64,000 bases of DNA from the NCBI RefSeq assembly GCF_001244735.1, contig NZ_LN868937.1:1785184-1849183 (forward strand), read 5' to 3'. Under the pieces are notes generated by a model. That model saw only the letters and a program-made list of their open reading frames with translations. It made no database searches and was not told where the DNA came from. The position numbers and the translations under genes were made by a program. This DNA is from Bacillus andreraoultii (GTDB taxonomy: Bacteria > Bacillota > Bacilli > Bacillales > Caldibacillaceae). Of the stretch, positions 9,429-18,886 are shown in pieces. Numbering within the stretch: the stretch's first letter is position 1; every line of letters starts with the position of its first letter.

Positions 9429-10856
9429 TTGAAAAAGAAACATTGGTTACTAATTACTATAGGCGTCTTAGCAATAATTGGCATTGTTATATATATACTT
9501 TTTCATATCGGCTATCTTGGTTCATCAACGATAAAGACGAATAATGAATCCTATGCAATGGGAAAGCAATCTTTACCAATACCAGAAATTTTGGAAGATG
9601 AAGATCCAGACCCATCAAAAGCTGCATTTACGATTACAGCTCAAAAAGGAATGACGGAATTTATTGATGGGAGAAAGACGGAGACATTTGGTTATAATGG
9701 GAATTACTTAGGTCCAGCGATTCGGGTTCATCGTGGCGTGGAAGTGTCGGTGAAAGTAAAAAACAACTTATCTGAACCGACAACACTTCATTGGCATGGT
9801 TTAAAAGTCGATGGAGAGGCTGATGGTGGCCCGCATAATGTTATTGAGCCAGGGGATACGTGGAACCCGCAGTTTACAGTCAATCAACCGGCTGCGACAT
9901 TATGGTTTCACCCCCATTATTCGCATAAAACTGGCGAACAAGTGTATCGTGGATTGGCGGGTCTTTTTATGATAGAAGATGAAGTTTCAGAATCATTACA
10001 TCTCCCAAGTGATTACGGGTTTGATGACATTCCTCTTATTATACAAGATCGTCGCTTCGATAAAAATGGACAGTTTGACTATACAATGAAAATGCGTGAC
10101 ACGATGAAAGGGATGTTAGGTGATACGATTCTTGTTAACGGAGCGGTAAATCCATCTACGGAAGTTCCAAAAGGGCTAGTAAGATTACGTGTGTTAAACG
10201 GATCAAATGCTAGTGTTTATCAACTTCATGTTGAAAATAACCAACCATTTTACCAAATTGCAAGTGATGGAGGCTTCCTTGAAAAACCGGTTAAAATAAC
10301 AAAATTAGAACTTAGTCCTGGTGAACGGGCAGAAATTCTAGTTGATTTTTCGACGATGAAAAGTGGAGATACTGTTCGTCTATTAAATAATGATATCGCG
10401 TTTCTTAACTTTGTCGTGAACGGTACACAAAAGGAAGTTTACTCAGTACCAAGGAAGTTAACTACTATTGATAAACTGAATCCGAAAGAGGCTGTGAAAA
10501 CAAGGGAATTTATTTTTCAAGGAATGGGTTCGGGTGTTAGTATTAATGGAAAACAAATGGATATGGACCGAATTGATGAGAAAATTAACTATGGCAGCAT
10601 TGAAGTTTGGAAGATAAACAACTATACAAATATGCAGCATCCTTTCCATGCCCATGGCGTTCAGTTCCAAATTATTGAACGAAAAGGAAAACGACCAAAG
10701 GCAAATGAAGCGGGTTGGAAAGATACGTTTATTGTCCAGCAAGGTGAAAATGTTACGGTTATCGCGAAGTTTGAAAACAAGGGAACGTTTATGTATCATT
10801 GTCACATCCTTGAACACGAAGATGCTGGGATGATGGGTCAGTTCCTAGTTGAGTAA
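9429..10856 (+). CDS. multicopper oxidase (FtsP/CotA/CueO-like)
   Basis: A 475-residue multicopper oxidase anchored or exported by an N-terminal hydrophobic helix (residues 6-27). All copper-binding motifs are present: HWHG (121-124), HPH (161-163), HPFHAHG in the third domain, and HCHILEHEDAGMM (457-469), which supplies the type 1 Cys458, His463 and the axial Met. It lacks a long Met-rich insert of the CueO type. AGGAGG lies seven bases before the TTG at 9429, and no ATG fits, so TTG is the start. Likely roles are oxidation of Cu(I), Mn(II) or phenols at the cell surface. A CueP-like copper protein is encoded at 31.2-31.8 kb, but not in the same operon. Confidence 0.93.
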   Translation: MKKKHWLLITIGVLAIIGIVIYILFHIGYLGSSTIKTNNESYAMGKQSLPIPEILEDEDPDPSKAAFTITAQKGMTEFIDGRKTETFGYNGNYLGPAIRVHRGVEVSVKVKNNLSEPTTLHWHGLKVDGEADGGPHNVIEPGDTWNPQFTVNQPAATLWFHPHYSHKTGEQVYRGLAGLFMIEDEVSESLHLPSDYGFDDIPLIIQDRRFDKNGQFDYTMKMRDTMKGMLGDTILVNGAVNPSTEVPKGLVRLRVLNGSNASVYQLHVENNQPFYQIASDGGFLEKPVKITKLELSPGERAEILVDFSTMKSGDTVRLLNNDIAFLNFVVNGTQKEVYSVPRKLTTIDKLNPKEAVKTREFIFQGMGSGVSINGKQMDMDRIDEKINYGSIEVWKINNYTNMQHPFHAHGVQFQIIERKGKRPKANEAGWKDTFIVQQGENVTVIAKFENKGTFMYHCHILEHEDAGMMGQFLVE

Positions 10857-10896
10857 TTTCCTTGATCAAAGCTTAAACTAATATCTATTATATGGA

Positions 10897-10928
10897 GACC
10901 GTTTGTGTATTTACACAGCGGTCTTTTT
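10897..10928 (+). terminator. multicopper oxidase terminator
   Basis: GACCG (10897-10901) pairs with CGGTC (10919-10923), with an inner TGTGTA/TACACA stem, then TTTTT. Confidence 0.85.
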
Positions 10929-11015
10929 CTATTTTTATAGGTATGAATTTTAAGAATTTATGCTATAATGTAGACAAAATTATAATTGGTAAAATTTAAT
11001 AAAGGTGTTGAAGTG

Positions 11016-12566
11016 ATGATCTATCAACTGAAAGTTATGTTAAAAGAAAGTAAACCACCAGTTTGGCGTCGGATTGAGATACGAGACACAGCGTCTTTTT
11101 ATGATTTACATAAAGTCATTCAAATTGCATTCCATTGGTATAATAGTCATTTGCATGCATTTAGTATTAGAAAAAGTAATTCTGTCTTAATGGATGACTA
11201 TTATTCTATTGGTCCTGAGTTAGAGGAAGAAGAAGCTTTTACCCCTCATAAATATAATGAACGAGATCTTCAATTAAAAGACATACTAATAAAAGAAAAA
11301 GATCGCATCTTTTATACATATGATTTTGGTGATGACTGGGAGCATGAAGTTTTGTTAGAAAAAATTAGCGAAGAGAAAGAAGGTGTTTATTACCCGCGTT
11401 GTACAAAAGTCATGCGTGATGTACCAGAAGAGAATAGTCGTTATATATATTTGCAGACAGGGATTATTACGGATGAAGTGGATTCAAAACAGGTCATGGC
11501 TGATATTAATGAAGAACTAGAAGAAGAGTTTACTGGTCGAAGTGTCCAAAGTATGTTTGATGAAGACGATGTTTTTCATATCCGAGAGGACACTCACAAC
11601 GGTTCAACGTGGGAAGAGCTTATCGATTTAGCAGAGGAATATAAAAATTTAGCACCATGGAAATGGATTGATGATGATCAAATTGTTGTGATTCAAGACC
11701 CGGTCACAAGGGAAAATATGTATTGTTCTGTATTAGGTGGGGCCGATATTGAATATGGACTGTCTATATTTATTGGACAAGAAGGTTATCACTATTTGAT
11801 GAATCTTTTTAATGAACAAATAAAAGATAAACACGACTTTTTACGATTACGAGGAATTTCGTTATATTTTACTGACCGTAATGAGCTTGAAGAATTTGAT
11901 GTTGATCTTTTAAAACAATATGGCCGTACGTATCGTGGAAAAAAGCAATGGATTCAGTTTCGAAGTTTTAAACCAGGTTATTTTCCGTGGCTATTAGATG
12001 AGGAAGAGGCTCGTTTACTATCAGTCGTACTTCGGCAATTAATACCGATTGTTACTTCAGCTTATGAAGATTCTACTTTGCTTGAACCCGGTACTGTTAA
12101 CTACTTTTCAGCTTCCATAGATGAGGAAACAAAAACGGAAACACTTGAAGAAAGTTCACTACTTGTAAATGAGTTAGAACTACAACAATTAAAACATCAA
12201 TATAAGAAATTTAATGCTCCGGTTGAGTTCGGTTGTGAATATATCTTTTTTCCAACGCAAATTCAACCAAGTGATCGGCCATTTTATCCTAAACTGATTC
12301 TTGGCCTTGATAGAAGAAAACAAATAATTGTGTATCATTATTTGACAGGGGATCCTACAGAGGACTTAGCTAGTATACTCCAACAGTCGGTCGTTGAATT
12401 AGTAAAACAATTAAATGGAATTCCACGGGAGCTTTGGATAACAGAAGAAACCGAGAATTTCATTAAACCAGTCGCGAAAAAGTTGAATATTAACCTTCTC
12501 GTTGTTGAGCAATTACCATTGTTTGAAAATGCTCGGGAAGAATTGGAAAGAATGATGGCACATTAA
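11016..12566 (+). CDS. plasmid pRiA4b ORF-3 family protein with long C-terminal extension
   Basis: A 516-residue cytoplasmic protein. Residues 1 to about 180 match the pRiA4b ORF-3 domain (IYQLKVMLKESKPPVWRRIEI, FYDLHKVIQIAFHWYNSHLHAF, YTYDFGDDWEHEVLLE), a domain found in many plasmids and chromosomes without known function. The rest, about 220 to 516, resembles the extra domains attached to this family in Bacillaceae: IEYGLSIFIGQEGYHYL and, near the end, PRELWITEETENFIKPVAKKL. AAAGGTG lies eight bases before the ATG at 11016; an upstream TTG at 10986 has no site. It is monocistronic. The C-terminal part looks regulatory, but no reaction can be assigned. Confidence 0.82.
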   Translation: MIYQLKVMLKESKPPVWRRIEIRDTASFYDLHKVIQIAFHWYNSHLHAFSIRKSNSVLMDDYYSIGPELEEEEAFTPHKYNERDLQLKDILIKEKDRIFYTYDFGDDWEHEVLLEKISEEKEGVYYPRCTKVMRDVPEENSRYIYLQTGIITDEVDSKQVMADINEELEEEFTGRSVQSMFDEDDVFHIREDTHNGSTWEELIDLAEEYKNLAPWKWIDDDQIVVIQDPVTRENMYCSVLGGADIEYGLSIFIGQEGYHYLMNLFNEQIKDKHDFLRLRGISLYFTDRNELEEFDVDLLKQYGRTYRGKKQWIQFRSFKPGYFPWLLDEEEARLLSVVLRQLIPIVTSAYEDSTLLEPGTVNYFSASIDEETKTETLEESSLLVNELELQQLKHQYKKFNAPVEFGCEYIFFPTQIQPSDRPFYPKLILGLDRRKQIIVYHYLTGDPTEDLASILQQSVVELVKQLNGIPRELWITEETENFIKPVAKKLNINLLVVEQLPLFENAREELERMMAH

Positions 12567-12591
12567 GATTAGCGTTTTCTGTTGAATTTTT

Positions 12592-12705
12592 GATACGGCT
12601 AAAATCGATGAGGAAATTCGAGGTTCTTATTGTGGTTCGTGTGTTGCCAAACCACTCACGTATAAACTTAAATCGATCATGGAAGAACATTGCTTAGAGA
12701 GTTAA
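12592..12705 (+). pseudogene. possible remnant of a small Cys-rich protein
   Basis: Between the pRiA4b gene and the terminator an open stretch of 37 codons reads DTAKIDEEIRGSYCGSCVAK and ends EEHCLES, with the stop inside the terminator stem. It has a CxxC pair and protein-like composition but no start codon or ribosome binding site, since an in-frame TGA lies four codons upstream. It may be the 3' end of a decayed gene. Low confidence. Confidence 0.3.
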
Positions 12706-12720
12706 TCTCTAAGCTTTTTT
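12692..12720 (+). terminator. intrinsic terminator
   Basis: GCTTAGAGA (12692-12700) pairs with TCTCTAAGC (12706-12714), followed by six T residues. It ends transcription before the SulP promoter. Confidence 0.9.
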
Positions 12721-12821
12721 CATTTGGTCTCAATGAATGTTGCTTATATTCTAGAAGTCTAGAAGTCTTTTTGTTTCAATCGAATACATATATAAATCAA
12801 TCATCCTATTAATTTTATTTT

Positions 12822-12849
12822 TTGACAATTTATCAACATATGATATGAT
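12822..12849 (+). promoter_or_regulatory. sigma-A promoter of the SulP gene
   Basis: TTGACA (12822-12827), 16-base spacer, TATGAT (12844-12849). Transcription should start near 12856, giving a leader of about 40 bases. Confidence 0.8.
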
Positions 12850-12866
12850 GGGATATGTATATTCAA

Positions 12867-12886
12867 ATATTTAAATATATAAATAT
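12867..12886. promoter_or_regulatory. candidate ArsR-type operator
   Basis: ATATTTA (12867-12873) and TAAATAT (12880-12886) form an imperfect AT-rich dyad just downstream of the predicted transcription start of the SulP gene. ArsR/SmtB regulators often bind such ATA/TAT-rich dyads, and an ArsR-type gene follows the transporter. Binding is inferred. Confidence 0.45.
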
Positions 12887-12892
12887 AAGAGG

Positions 12893-14665
12893 ATGATGGA
12901 GTTGTTTAACAAGTTGCTTTTCAGCGAGCGATTTGAAAGTTACTCGCTACAAGATTTTCAAAAAGATTTCATATCGGGATTAATCGTCGGTGTTATCGCA
13001 ATTCCTCTCGGGATGGCGTTTGCCATTGCTTCAGGGGTAAAACCTGAACATGGGATTTATACGACTATCATTGCAGGGATTTTAATATCACTTTTCGGAG
13101 GTTCACGATTCCAAATTGGTGGGCCAACTGGGGCGTTTATTCCAATTTTATTCGGAGTTGTTATTACGTATGGGTTTGAAAACTTACTCATAGCTGGATT
13201 TATGGCAGGGATTATTTTATTATTAATGGGGATTTTTAAACTTGGTTCACTTATAAAGTATATTCCTCGACCGGTAACAATCGGGTTTACAACTGGGATA
13301 GCCGTAATCATTTTTGTTGGACAAATTCCTAATTTTCTTGGGCTTTCAGGAGTGAAGAATCAAGAATACTTTATTGATAATGTAAAAGAAATTTGGCTGC
13401 ATATCTGCTCAATTAATTTATTTAGTATATTGACAGCTTTCATTTGTTTCCTCATGATTATGTTAACGCCAAAGCTGTTTCCAAAAGTGCCAGGTCCGTT
13501 AATTGGTCTCGTTGTTTCGACACTTGTTGCTTCATTCTTTTTCCCAAGTAAGGTGGCGACAATTGGCTCAACTTACGGAGGAATTCCAAGTCAATTGCCG
13601 AGTTTCCATTTTCCAGAAGTGACGTTTGAAAAAATCCAACTGCTTATGAAACCGGCGTTTGTTATTGCCATTTTAGGAGCAATTGAATCGCTATTATCAG
13701 CTGTTGTTGCGGATGGAATGACGAATAAGAAACATAACAGTAATCGGGAGTTAGTTGGTCAAGGAATTGCGAATATTGTTACACCTTTATTTGGTGGTAT
13801 TCCAGCGACAGGGGCAATTGCCCGTACAGCAACGAATATTAAAAGTGGAGCGGTATCACCTTTATCTGGTATCATTCATGGAGTAGTTGTTCTTATCGTT
13901 TTGCTTCTATTTGCACCATTTGCATCGAAAATACCGTTAGCAAGTATGGCACCGATTTTAATGGTAGTAGCTTGGAATATGAGTGAACGTCATGTTTTTA
14001 TTCATCTGTTAAAAACGAAAACAGGGGACTCCTTTGTATTACTAACAACATTTTTATTAACTGTTTTCATTAATTTAACGGTTGCCGTTCAAGCAGGTCT
14101 TGTATTAGCAGTTATCATTTTTATTAAACGAATGAGTGATATAATGGTAATCAAGAAAGCTTTACCGAACTTAGAACATAAAAATAATAAGATTGAAAGT
14201 TTAATAGAACCGAATCCTCGTACTTGTCCACAAATAAGTATTTATAATATTGAAGGACCACTTTTTTTCGGGGCAGCTCAAAGTTTTGAACAATCGATTA
14301 TGAATACAATTAACTATAAACCGAAAGTACTACTTCTCCGTATGGGGAAAGTTCCGTTTATGGATACGACAGGGGCTTCAAATTTTTCGAGTATTGTTAA
14401 CCACTTTTCCAAAAATGGAACGGTCATCATTTCGGGAATAAAAGAGCAACCGAAACAAGTTTTACAGAAAATGGGTTTATATGATCAAATTGGCGAGGAG
14501 AATTTTTTTGCACATACGGGAGATGCCATTGACTATGCACTTACAAAACTTGATCGGGATATATGTGCTGGATGTAAACGATTTGCCTTTAATGAATGTC
14601 ATGCGTTATCAAAAGAAAGTAAAATCGAACGAGAACATACACACTCCACAGTGACGCAATATTAA
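12893..14665 (+). CDS. SulP-family anion transporter with STAS domain
   Basis: A 590-residue member of the SulP/SLC26 family. About the first 420 residues are the membrane domain, with the signature region GLIVGVIAIPLGMAFAIASG (about 23-42), GPTGAFIPI and a conserved GGIPATGAIARTATN. The STAS domain is at about 445-555 (ISIYNIEGPLFFGAAQSFE, then VPFMDTTGA). The tail has a short Cys cluster, DICAGCKRFAFNEC. Substrates in the family include sulfate, bicarbonate and other anions; none can be chosen from sequence. AGAGG touches the first ATG (12893), so translation may begin at the second ATG (12896) or the TTG at 12902. The ArsR-type gene 132 bases downstream is the likely regulator. Confidence 0.92.
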   Translation: MMELFNKLLFSERFESYSLQDFQKDFISGLIVGVIAIPLGMAFAIASGVKPEHGIYTTIIAGILISLFGGSRFQIGGPTGAFIPILFGVVITYGFENLLIAGFMAGIILLLMGIFKLGSLIKYIPRPVTIGFTTGIAVIIFVGQIPNFLGLSGVKNQEYFIDNVKEIWLHICSINLFSILTAFICFLMIMLTPKLFPKVPGPLIGLVVSTLVASFFFPSKVATIGSTYGGIPSQLPSFHFPEVTFEKIQLLMKPAFVIAILGAIESLLSAVVADGMTNKKHNSNRELVGQGIANIVTPLFGGIPATGAIARTATNIKSGAVSPLSGIIHGVVVLIVLLLFAPFASKIPLASMAPILMVVAWNMSERHVFIHLLKTKTGDSFVLLTTFLLTVFINLTVAVQAGLVLAVIIFIKRMSDIMVIKKALPNLEHKNNKIESLIEPNPRTCPQISIYNIEGPLFFGAAQSFEQSIMNTINYKPKVLLLRMGKVPFMDTTGASNFSSIVNHFSKNGTVIISGIKEQPKQVLQKMGLYDQIGEENFFAHTGDAIDYALTKLDRDICAGCKRFAFNECHALSKESKIEREHTHSTVTQY

Positions 14666-14797
14666 AAAATCCATTGTTTTATGATGAGAATGATTGTACA
14701 ATTCGTAATATGTTAAAAGAACAACGAAACAAAGAGATGAAAAAGGATTGTATATAAGAATACGGATGTGATATTTTCGATGAAGGAGAGGAGCCAT

Positions 14798-15130
14798 TTG
14801 GACCAAGATATGCAGACATTTAAATCAGATTTTTTTAAAGCATTGGCACACCCACTTCGAATTAAAATACTCGAAGTTTTAGTAGATGGAGAAAAAAGTG
14901 TAAATGAAATCCAAAGTGCAATCGGTAGTGAAGGGTCAGCGGTATCCCAGCAATTAATGATTCTTCGGAGTAAAAATATTGTCGTTGGGGTGAAAGATGG
15001 GAATCGGGTTATTTATTCATTACGTGATCCTTTAATCGTTGACTTACTTCGTGTAGCGAAACAAATTTTCAATAACCATTTAGTCAATACGATTCAGTTG
15101 CTTGATCAATTAAATAGTGATGCTGAATAA
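14798..15130 (+). CDS. ArsR-family transcriptional regulator without cysteines
   Basis: A 110-residue winged-helix repressor: FFKALAHPLRIKILEVLVDG (alpha 1-2), SVNEIQSAIGSEGSAVSQQLMILRSKNIV (the helix-turn-helix), and a wing around VKDGNRVIYSL. The C-terminal helix ends in LLDQLNSDAE. There is no cysteine, so the thiol-based metal or persulfide sites of ArsR, CadC or BigR are absent. AAGGAG nine bases before TTG at 14798 sets the start; a GTG at 14768 further upstream in frame lacks a site. It follows the SulP gene and probably controls it, possibly through the dyad at 12867-12886. Confidence 0.88.
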   Translation: MDQDMQTFKSDFFKALAHPLRIKILEVLVDGEKSVNEIQSAIGSEGSAVSQQLMILRSKNIVVGVKDGNRVIYSLRDPLIVDLLRVAKQIFNNHLVNTIQLLDQLNSDAE

Positions 15131-15146
15131 ATAGAATTTAAATCAA

Positions 15147-15266
15147 GGGGTTGTCCAGAGAGTCGTATTTTTGATTTCCGGATGCCCATATTCATGTTTC
15201 AAAACCATGATATATCGATATTTTTCATTATCACATTTTTAGGATATCCGCTTTTCAGACAGTCTC
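15147..15266 (-). repeat. dispersed palindromic repeat A, copy 1
   Basis: About 120 bases, inverted relative to copy 2 at 56386-56506. Shared blocks, read in copy-2 orientation, are AAAAATGTGATAAT, GATATATC, GGTTTTGAAACATGA, GGGCATCC and TTCTGGACARCCCC-like ends. The ends form an imperfect inverted repeat, GGGGYTRTCC, so the unit can fold into one long hairpin. It looks like a non-autonomous MITE-type element. No gene lies inside it. Confidence 0.8.
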
Positions 15267-15344
15267 TTGATTTTTGTACGAAATAATTATCTTATTGTTA
15301 AAATAAGTCAGTAACTACAATCGATAAATAAAAAGAGCCTAAAA

Positions 15345-15899
15345 TTATAGGCTCTTTTTATTTGATTTCGGGACGTATTGGAATATTTCTCCACTATCAA
15401 GTAAATCAGTGAACCGGTGGAGCCAATCGTAATAGTCAAGCCATTTTTTTGTCTCCTCTAATAATTGATTCACTTTATGTTCAGTTGTTTCATCTAATTC
15501 TTCATGTTCCAATATTGAAAGAAGTTCTTCTTGAAATAGTTTCCCTGTTCGGCGATTTTTCTTTATCATCATTTGCCAATTAGAGGTGATTAAAGAAATA
15601 AAAGTTTGGTAATAATCGTGTTCAACATTATAAAGGTCTTTCCTTACCCCTTTTTCAAACACTTTGTAAGCAATATTATGTTCAACCATTTCGCGGACGA
15701 CTTGGCTCATACGTGTTTTGCTCAATCCGGTTGCCTCTGATAGCGTATCAAGCGTCATTGGTGAACCGTTCATATAAATCGTACCAAGAACTCGTCCAAC
15801 TGTTGCAGGTATACCAAATATCCGCATATTTTCAGCGATATTTTCAATAATCCTTTCCTCAATATGTGTTATTTTTTGCTGAACCGCCTCAATCAACAT
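15345..15899 (-). CDS. GbsR/OpcR-like transcriptional repressor
   Basis: A MarR-superfamily regulator of about 184 residues in the GbsR/OpcR branch: VIENIAENMRIFG-like N terminus (here IIENIAENMRIFGIPATVGRVLGTIYM), helix-turn-helix MTLDTLSEATGLSKTRMSQVVREM, and a long helical C terminus ending in a Tyr/Trp-rich stretch (KWLDYYDWLHRFTDLL) that in GbsR senses choline. The start at 15899 has only GGGGTG close by; upstream ATG codons would add about 29 residues of poor match. It is divergent from the opuC-type operon, the arrangement seen for opcR and gbsR, and should repress that operon. Two dyads in the shared intergenic region are candidate operators. Confidence 0.87.
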   Translation of the reverse strand: MLIEAVQQKITHIEERIIENIAENMRIFGIPATVGRVLGTIYMNGSPMTLDTLSEATGLSKTRMSQVVREMVEHNIAYKVFEKGVRKDLYNVEHDYYQTFISLITSNWQMMIKKNRRTGKLFQEELLSILEHEELDETTEHKVNQLLEETKKWLDYYDWLHRFTDLLDSGEIFQYVPKSNKKSL

Positions 15900-16032
15900 G
15901 TTCACCCCAACTCTATTTGTAATATCACGATGCACTTTTAATAATTTACCATATTTAATAAAAAAACCAAATGAACTTTGTTGCACCTATCGAAAAGAAG
16001 CATTAATACTTTAAAAAGGCAATAAAAACAAT

Positions 16033-16088
16033 TTGTATAAACTATACAATATATAAAATTTATAAACTTTTAATTTTACAAAGTTTAT
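16033..16088. promoter_or_regulatory. candidate GbsR/OpcR operators
   Basis: TTGTATA-AAC-TATACAA is a perfect 7-bp-arm dyad at 16033-16049. A second dyad pairs ATAAACTTT (16062-16070) with AAAGTTTAT (16080-16088). Both lie in the divergent control region between the GbsR-like gene and the ABC operon. Repression through them is inferred. Confidence 0.6.
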
Positions 16089-16136
16089 TATACAATAGAA
16101 TTATCCGTTAAGGAAATATTTTGGAGGTGCAAAATT

Positions 16137-17276
16137 TTGCTGAAATTTGAACATGTGTCAAAAATTTATAAAGGACAGAAACGAGCTGTAAACAATTTGA
16201 ATTTGCAAATGAATGAAGGAGAGTTTATTTGTTTCATTGGACCGAGTGGTTGTGGAAAAACGACAACAATGAAAATGATTAATCGGCTCATTGAACCGAC
16301 AGAAGGAGCAATTTATTTAAAGGAAAAAAACATTATGGAAATGGATCCAGTTGAATTAAGAAGAAAGATTGGCTATGTTATCCAACAAATTGGTTTATTT
16401 CCCCATATGACAATTGAACAAAATATTTCTCTTGTTCCACGTCTCCTAAGATGGCCTCTGGAAAAACAGAAAAAACGTGCGAGCGAATTATTATCTCTAG
16501 TGAATATGACTTCCGATTATCTTCATCGTTATCCAAGTGAATTAAGTGGTGGTCAGCAACAACGAATTGGTGTACTCCGGGCGCTTGCTGCAGATCAGCC
16601 GCTCATTTTAATGGATGAACCTTTCGGTGCGCTTGATCCAATTACACGGGATTCATTACAAACAGAATTGAAAAAACTACAACAAAAATTGAATAAAACA
16701 ATTGTATTTGTCACCCACGATATGGATGAAGCGATAAAATTGGCGGACCGTATTGTAATAATGAAAGATGGGGAAATCGTACAGTTTGCAACTCCAGATG
16801 AGATTTTACGAAATCCAGCAAATGAATTTGTTGAAGAATTTATCGGACGGGAAAGACTTTCTCAAGTTCAACCGCATATACAAACGGTTGATCAAATAAT
16901 GAACCCTGCGCCAGTAACCGTTACACCAAATGTATTTTTATCTGAGGCGATTCGTCTAATGAAACAAAAACGAGTAGACTCACTTCTTGTTGTTAACCGA
17001 AATAATAAATTAGAAGGCTATATTGATTTTGAAATGATTGATCAAAAGCGTTCGCAAGCGAGTCGCGTAGCTGAAGTCGTTGAGAAGGATATATTAAAAG
17101 TCGAAACGGGGACATTTGTGCGAGATACGATTCAAACGATTTTAAAACGTGGACTAAAATATGTTCCTGTTGTCGACCATGATGGACGATTAGTCGGTAT
17201 TGTCACACGTACGAATCTGGTCGATGTTGTTTACGATTCGATTTGGGGAAATGATACAGAAGGAATTGCGCAATAA
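16137..17276 (+). CDS. opuCA: osmoprotectant ABC transporter ATP-binding protein (OpuCA/OpuBA-like)
   Basis: A 379-residue ATPase of the quaternary-amine class. Walker A GPSGCGKT (35-42), signature LSGGQQQR (136-143), Walker B LILMDEP (156-162), and two CBS domains from about 255 to 370 that in OpuA/OpuC-type ATPases sense ionic strength. GGAGGTG lies seven bases before TTG at 16137; there is no better ATG. It drives uptake of betaine, carnitine or choline under osmotic stress. It is the first of four genes; the next begins 16 bases downstream. OpuB and OpuC cannot be told apart by sequence alone; OpuC is the usual choice when only one operon is seen. Confidence 0.93.
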   Translation: MLKFEHVSKIYKGQKRAVNNLNLQMNEGEFICFIGPSGCGKTTTMKMINRLIEPTEGAIYLKEKNIMEMDPVELRRKIGYVIQQIGLFPHMTIEQNISLVPRLLRWPLEKQKKRASELLSLVNMTSDYLHRYPSELSGGQQQRIGVLRALAADQPLILMDEPFGALDPITRDSLQTELKKLQQKLNKTIVFVTHDMDEAIKLADRIVIMKDGEIVQFATPDEILRNPANEFVEEFIGRERLSQVQPHIQTVDQIMNPAPVTVTPNVFLSEAIRLMKQKRVDSLLVVNRNNKLEGYIDFEMIDQKRSQASRVAEVVEKDILKVETGTFVRDTIQTILKRGLKYVPVVDHDGRLVGIVTRTNLVDVVYDSIWGNDTEGIAQ

Positions 17277-17292
17277 CATTGGAGGGGGAAAA

Positions 17293-17946
17293 TTGGATAG
17301 TTTTATTTCATTTATGAATGAAAATGGAGCGGATCTACTATTGAAATCGTGGGAACATATTTATATCTCGCTCATTGCTATTGTAGCGGGAGTTTTAGTT
17401 GCCATCCCACTAGGTATCTTATTAACTCGTTTACCAAAAATTGCAAACTTTATTTTAGGTTTGTTAAACGTATTGCAAACAATACCGAGCTTTGCCATTT
17501 TAGCCTTGTTTATTCCATTACTAGGTGTAGGAATAATACCTGCTATTGTTGCACTTTTCTTTTATTCACTTATGCCGATTTTGCGAAATACATACATTGG
17601 TTTACGTGATGTGAAAAAAGATTTAATCGAAGCAGGGGTTGGTATGGGGATGAATGAATGGGAACGAATTCGCCTTGTCGAATTACCTTTAGCTATCCCG
17701 GTCATTATGTCTGGAATTCGTTTAGCCGCTGTTTTCCTTATTGGTTGGGCAACACTCGCCTCTTATATTGGAGCTGGTGGATTAGGTGATTATATTTTTA
17801 GTGGGATGAATTTATATAAGCCTGAATTTATTCTTGCCGGTGCGATTCCAGTGACAATACTTGCATTACTGACAGATCTTTTTTTAGGAAAAGTAGAGAA
17901 TTGGGTAACACCGAAAGGAATACGAAAAACAACAGCCCAAGTATAG
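17293..17946 (+). CDS. opuCB: osmoprotectant ABC transporter permease (OpuCB-like)
   Basis: A 217-residue inner-membrane permease with about five to six transmembrane segments. The binding-protein-dependent permease motif [26 protein letters not shown] (about 115-140) is the EAA loop that contacts the ATPase. GGAGGGGG ahead of TTG at 17293 sets the start; a longer frame from 17200 overlaps opuCA and is unlikely. It pairs with the second permease encoded by the fourth gene of the operon. Confidence 0.93.
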   Translation: MDSFISFMNENGADLLLKSWEHIYISLIAIVAGVLVAIPLGILLTRLPKIANFILGLLNVLQTIPSFAILALFIPLLGVGIIPAIVALFFYSLMPILRNTYIGLRDVKKDLIEAGVGMGMNEWERIRLVELPLAIPVIMSGIRLAAVFLIGWATLASYIGAGGLGDYIFSGMNLYKPEFILAGAIPVTILALLTDLFLGKVENWVTPKGIRKTTAQV

Positions 17947-17959
17947 GAAGGTGGAACAA

Positions 17960-18886
17960 GTGTTGAAAAATATAAATAGATTGACAGCTATACTAGTCCT
18001 GTCTCTTACTCTATTTTTAAGTGCATGTTCACTTCCTGGTTTAAGTGGTGCACCGAAAAATACAGTTCGAATCGGAACGGTTTTAACGACAGAGACGCAA
18101 ATATTAGGGCAAATGATTAAACAACTAATTGAACATGAGACGGATTTAGAGGTAACGATGGTAAGTAATTTAGGTTCTTCGATTGTTGCACACCAAGCAA
18201 TGCTCGATAATCAAGTGGATATTTCAGCTGCCCGTTATACAGGGACAGATCTTGCCGGTGCACTTGAAATGGATCCGGTAAAAGACCCTGATGCGGCACT
18301 TAACGTTGTTCAAAAGGAATTTGAAAAACGATGGGATCAGAAATGGTACGACTCTTATGGCTTTGATAATACGTATGCATTTACTGTAACAAAGGAGCTT
18401 GCAGAGGAAAAAGGAATCGAAAAAGTTTCTGATTTAGCATCATTGTCGGGTGATTTACGATTTGGTGTAGATAATTCATGGATACATCGGGAAGGAGATG
18501 GCTATCAAGGATTTGTTGAGACATATGGATTCCAATTTCCACAAATTTATCCGATGCAAATTGGTTTAGTCTATCAAGCATTAGATCACGATGAAATGGA
18601 TGTCGTTTTAGCCTATTCAAGTGACGGACGAATTGCGGCTTTTGATTTAAAAATATTAGAAGACGATAAGAAGTTTTTCCCACCGTATGATGCGTCAGCT
18701 GTTGCAAGTAATGATATTTTAAGAAAACACCCTGAATTAGATAAAATACTAGAAAAATTAGTTGGGAAAATTGATACAGAAACAATGCAAAGACTAAATT
18801 ATGAAGCAGATGGGAGAATGCGAGAACCAGCCATTGTTGCACAAGAATTTCTAGAACAACATAATTATTTTGAGGAGGTGGAATAA
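17960..18886 (+). CDS. opuCC: osmoprotectant-binding lipoprotein (OpuCC-like)
   Basis: About 308 residues. A signal peptide ends in the lipobox FLSACS, giving a lipid-anchored substrate-binding protein. The mature part is an OpuAC-type domain (VRIGTVLTTETQILGQMIKQLI, then AARYTGTDLAGALEM, FAFTVTKELAEEKGIEKVSDL-like regions), with the Tyr-rich loops expected for binding a quaternary ammonium group. AAGGTGG precedes both GTG (17960) and TTG (17963); either could be the start. Its stop overlaps the next start (TAATG), so the two are coupled. Confidence 0.92.
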   Translation: MLKNINRLTAILVLSLTLFLSACSLPGLSGAPKNTVRIGTVLTTETQILGQMIKQLIEHETDLEVTMVSNLGSSIVAHQAMLDNQVDISAARYTGTDLAGALEMDPVKDPDAALNVVQKEFEKRWDQKWYDSYGFDNTYAFTVTKELAEEKGIEKVSDLASLSGDLRFGVDNSWIHREGDGYQGFVETYGFQFPQIYPMQIGLVYQALDHDEMDVVLAYSSDGRIAAFDLKILEDDKKFFPPYDASAVASNDILRKHPELDKILEKLVGKIDTETMQRLNYEADGRMREPAIVAQEFLEQHNYFEEVE

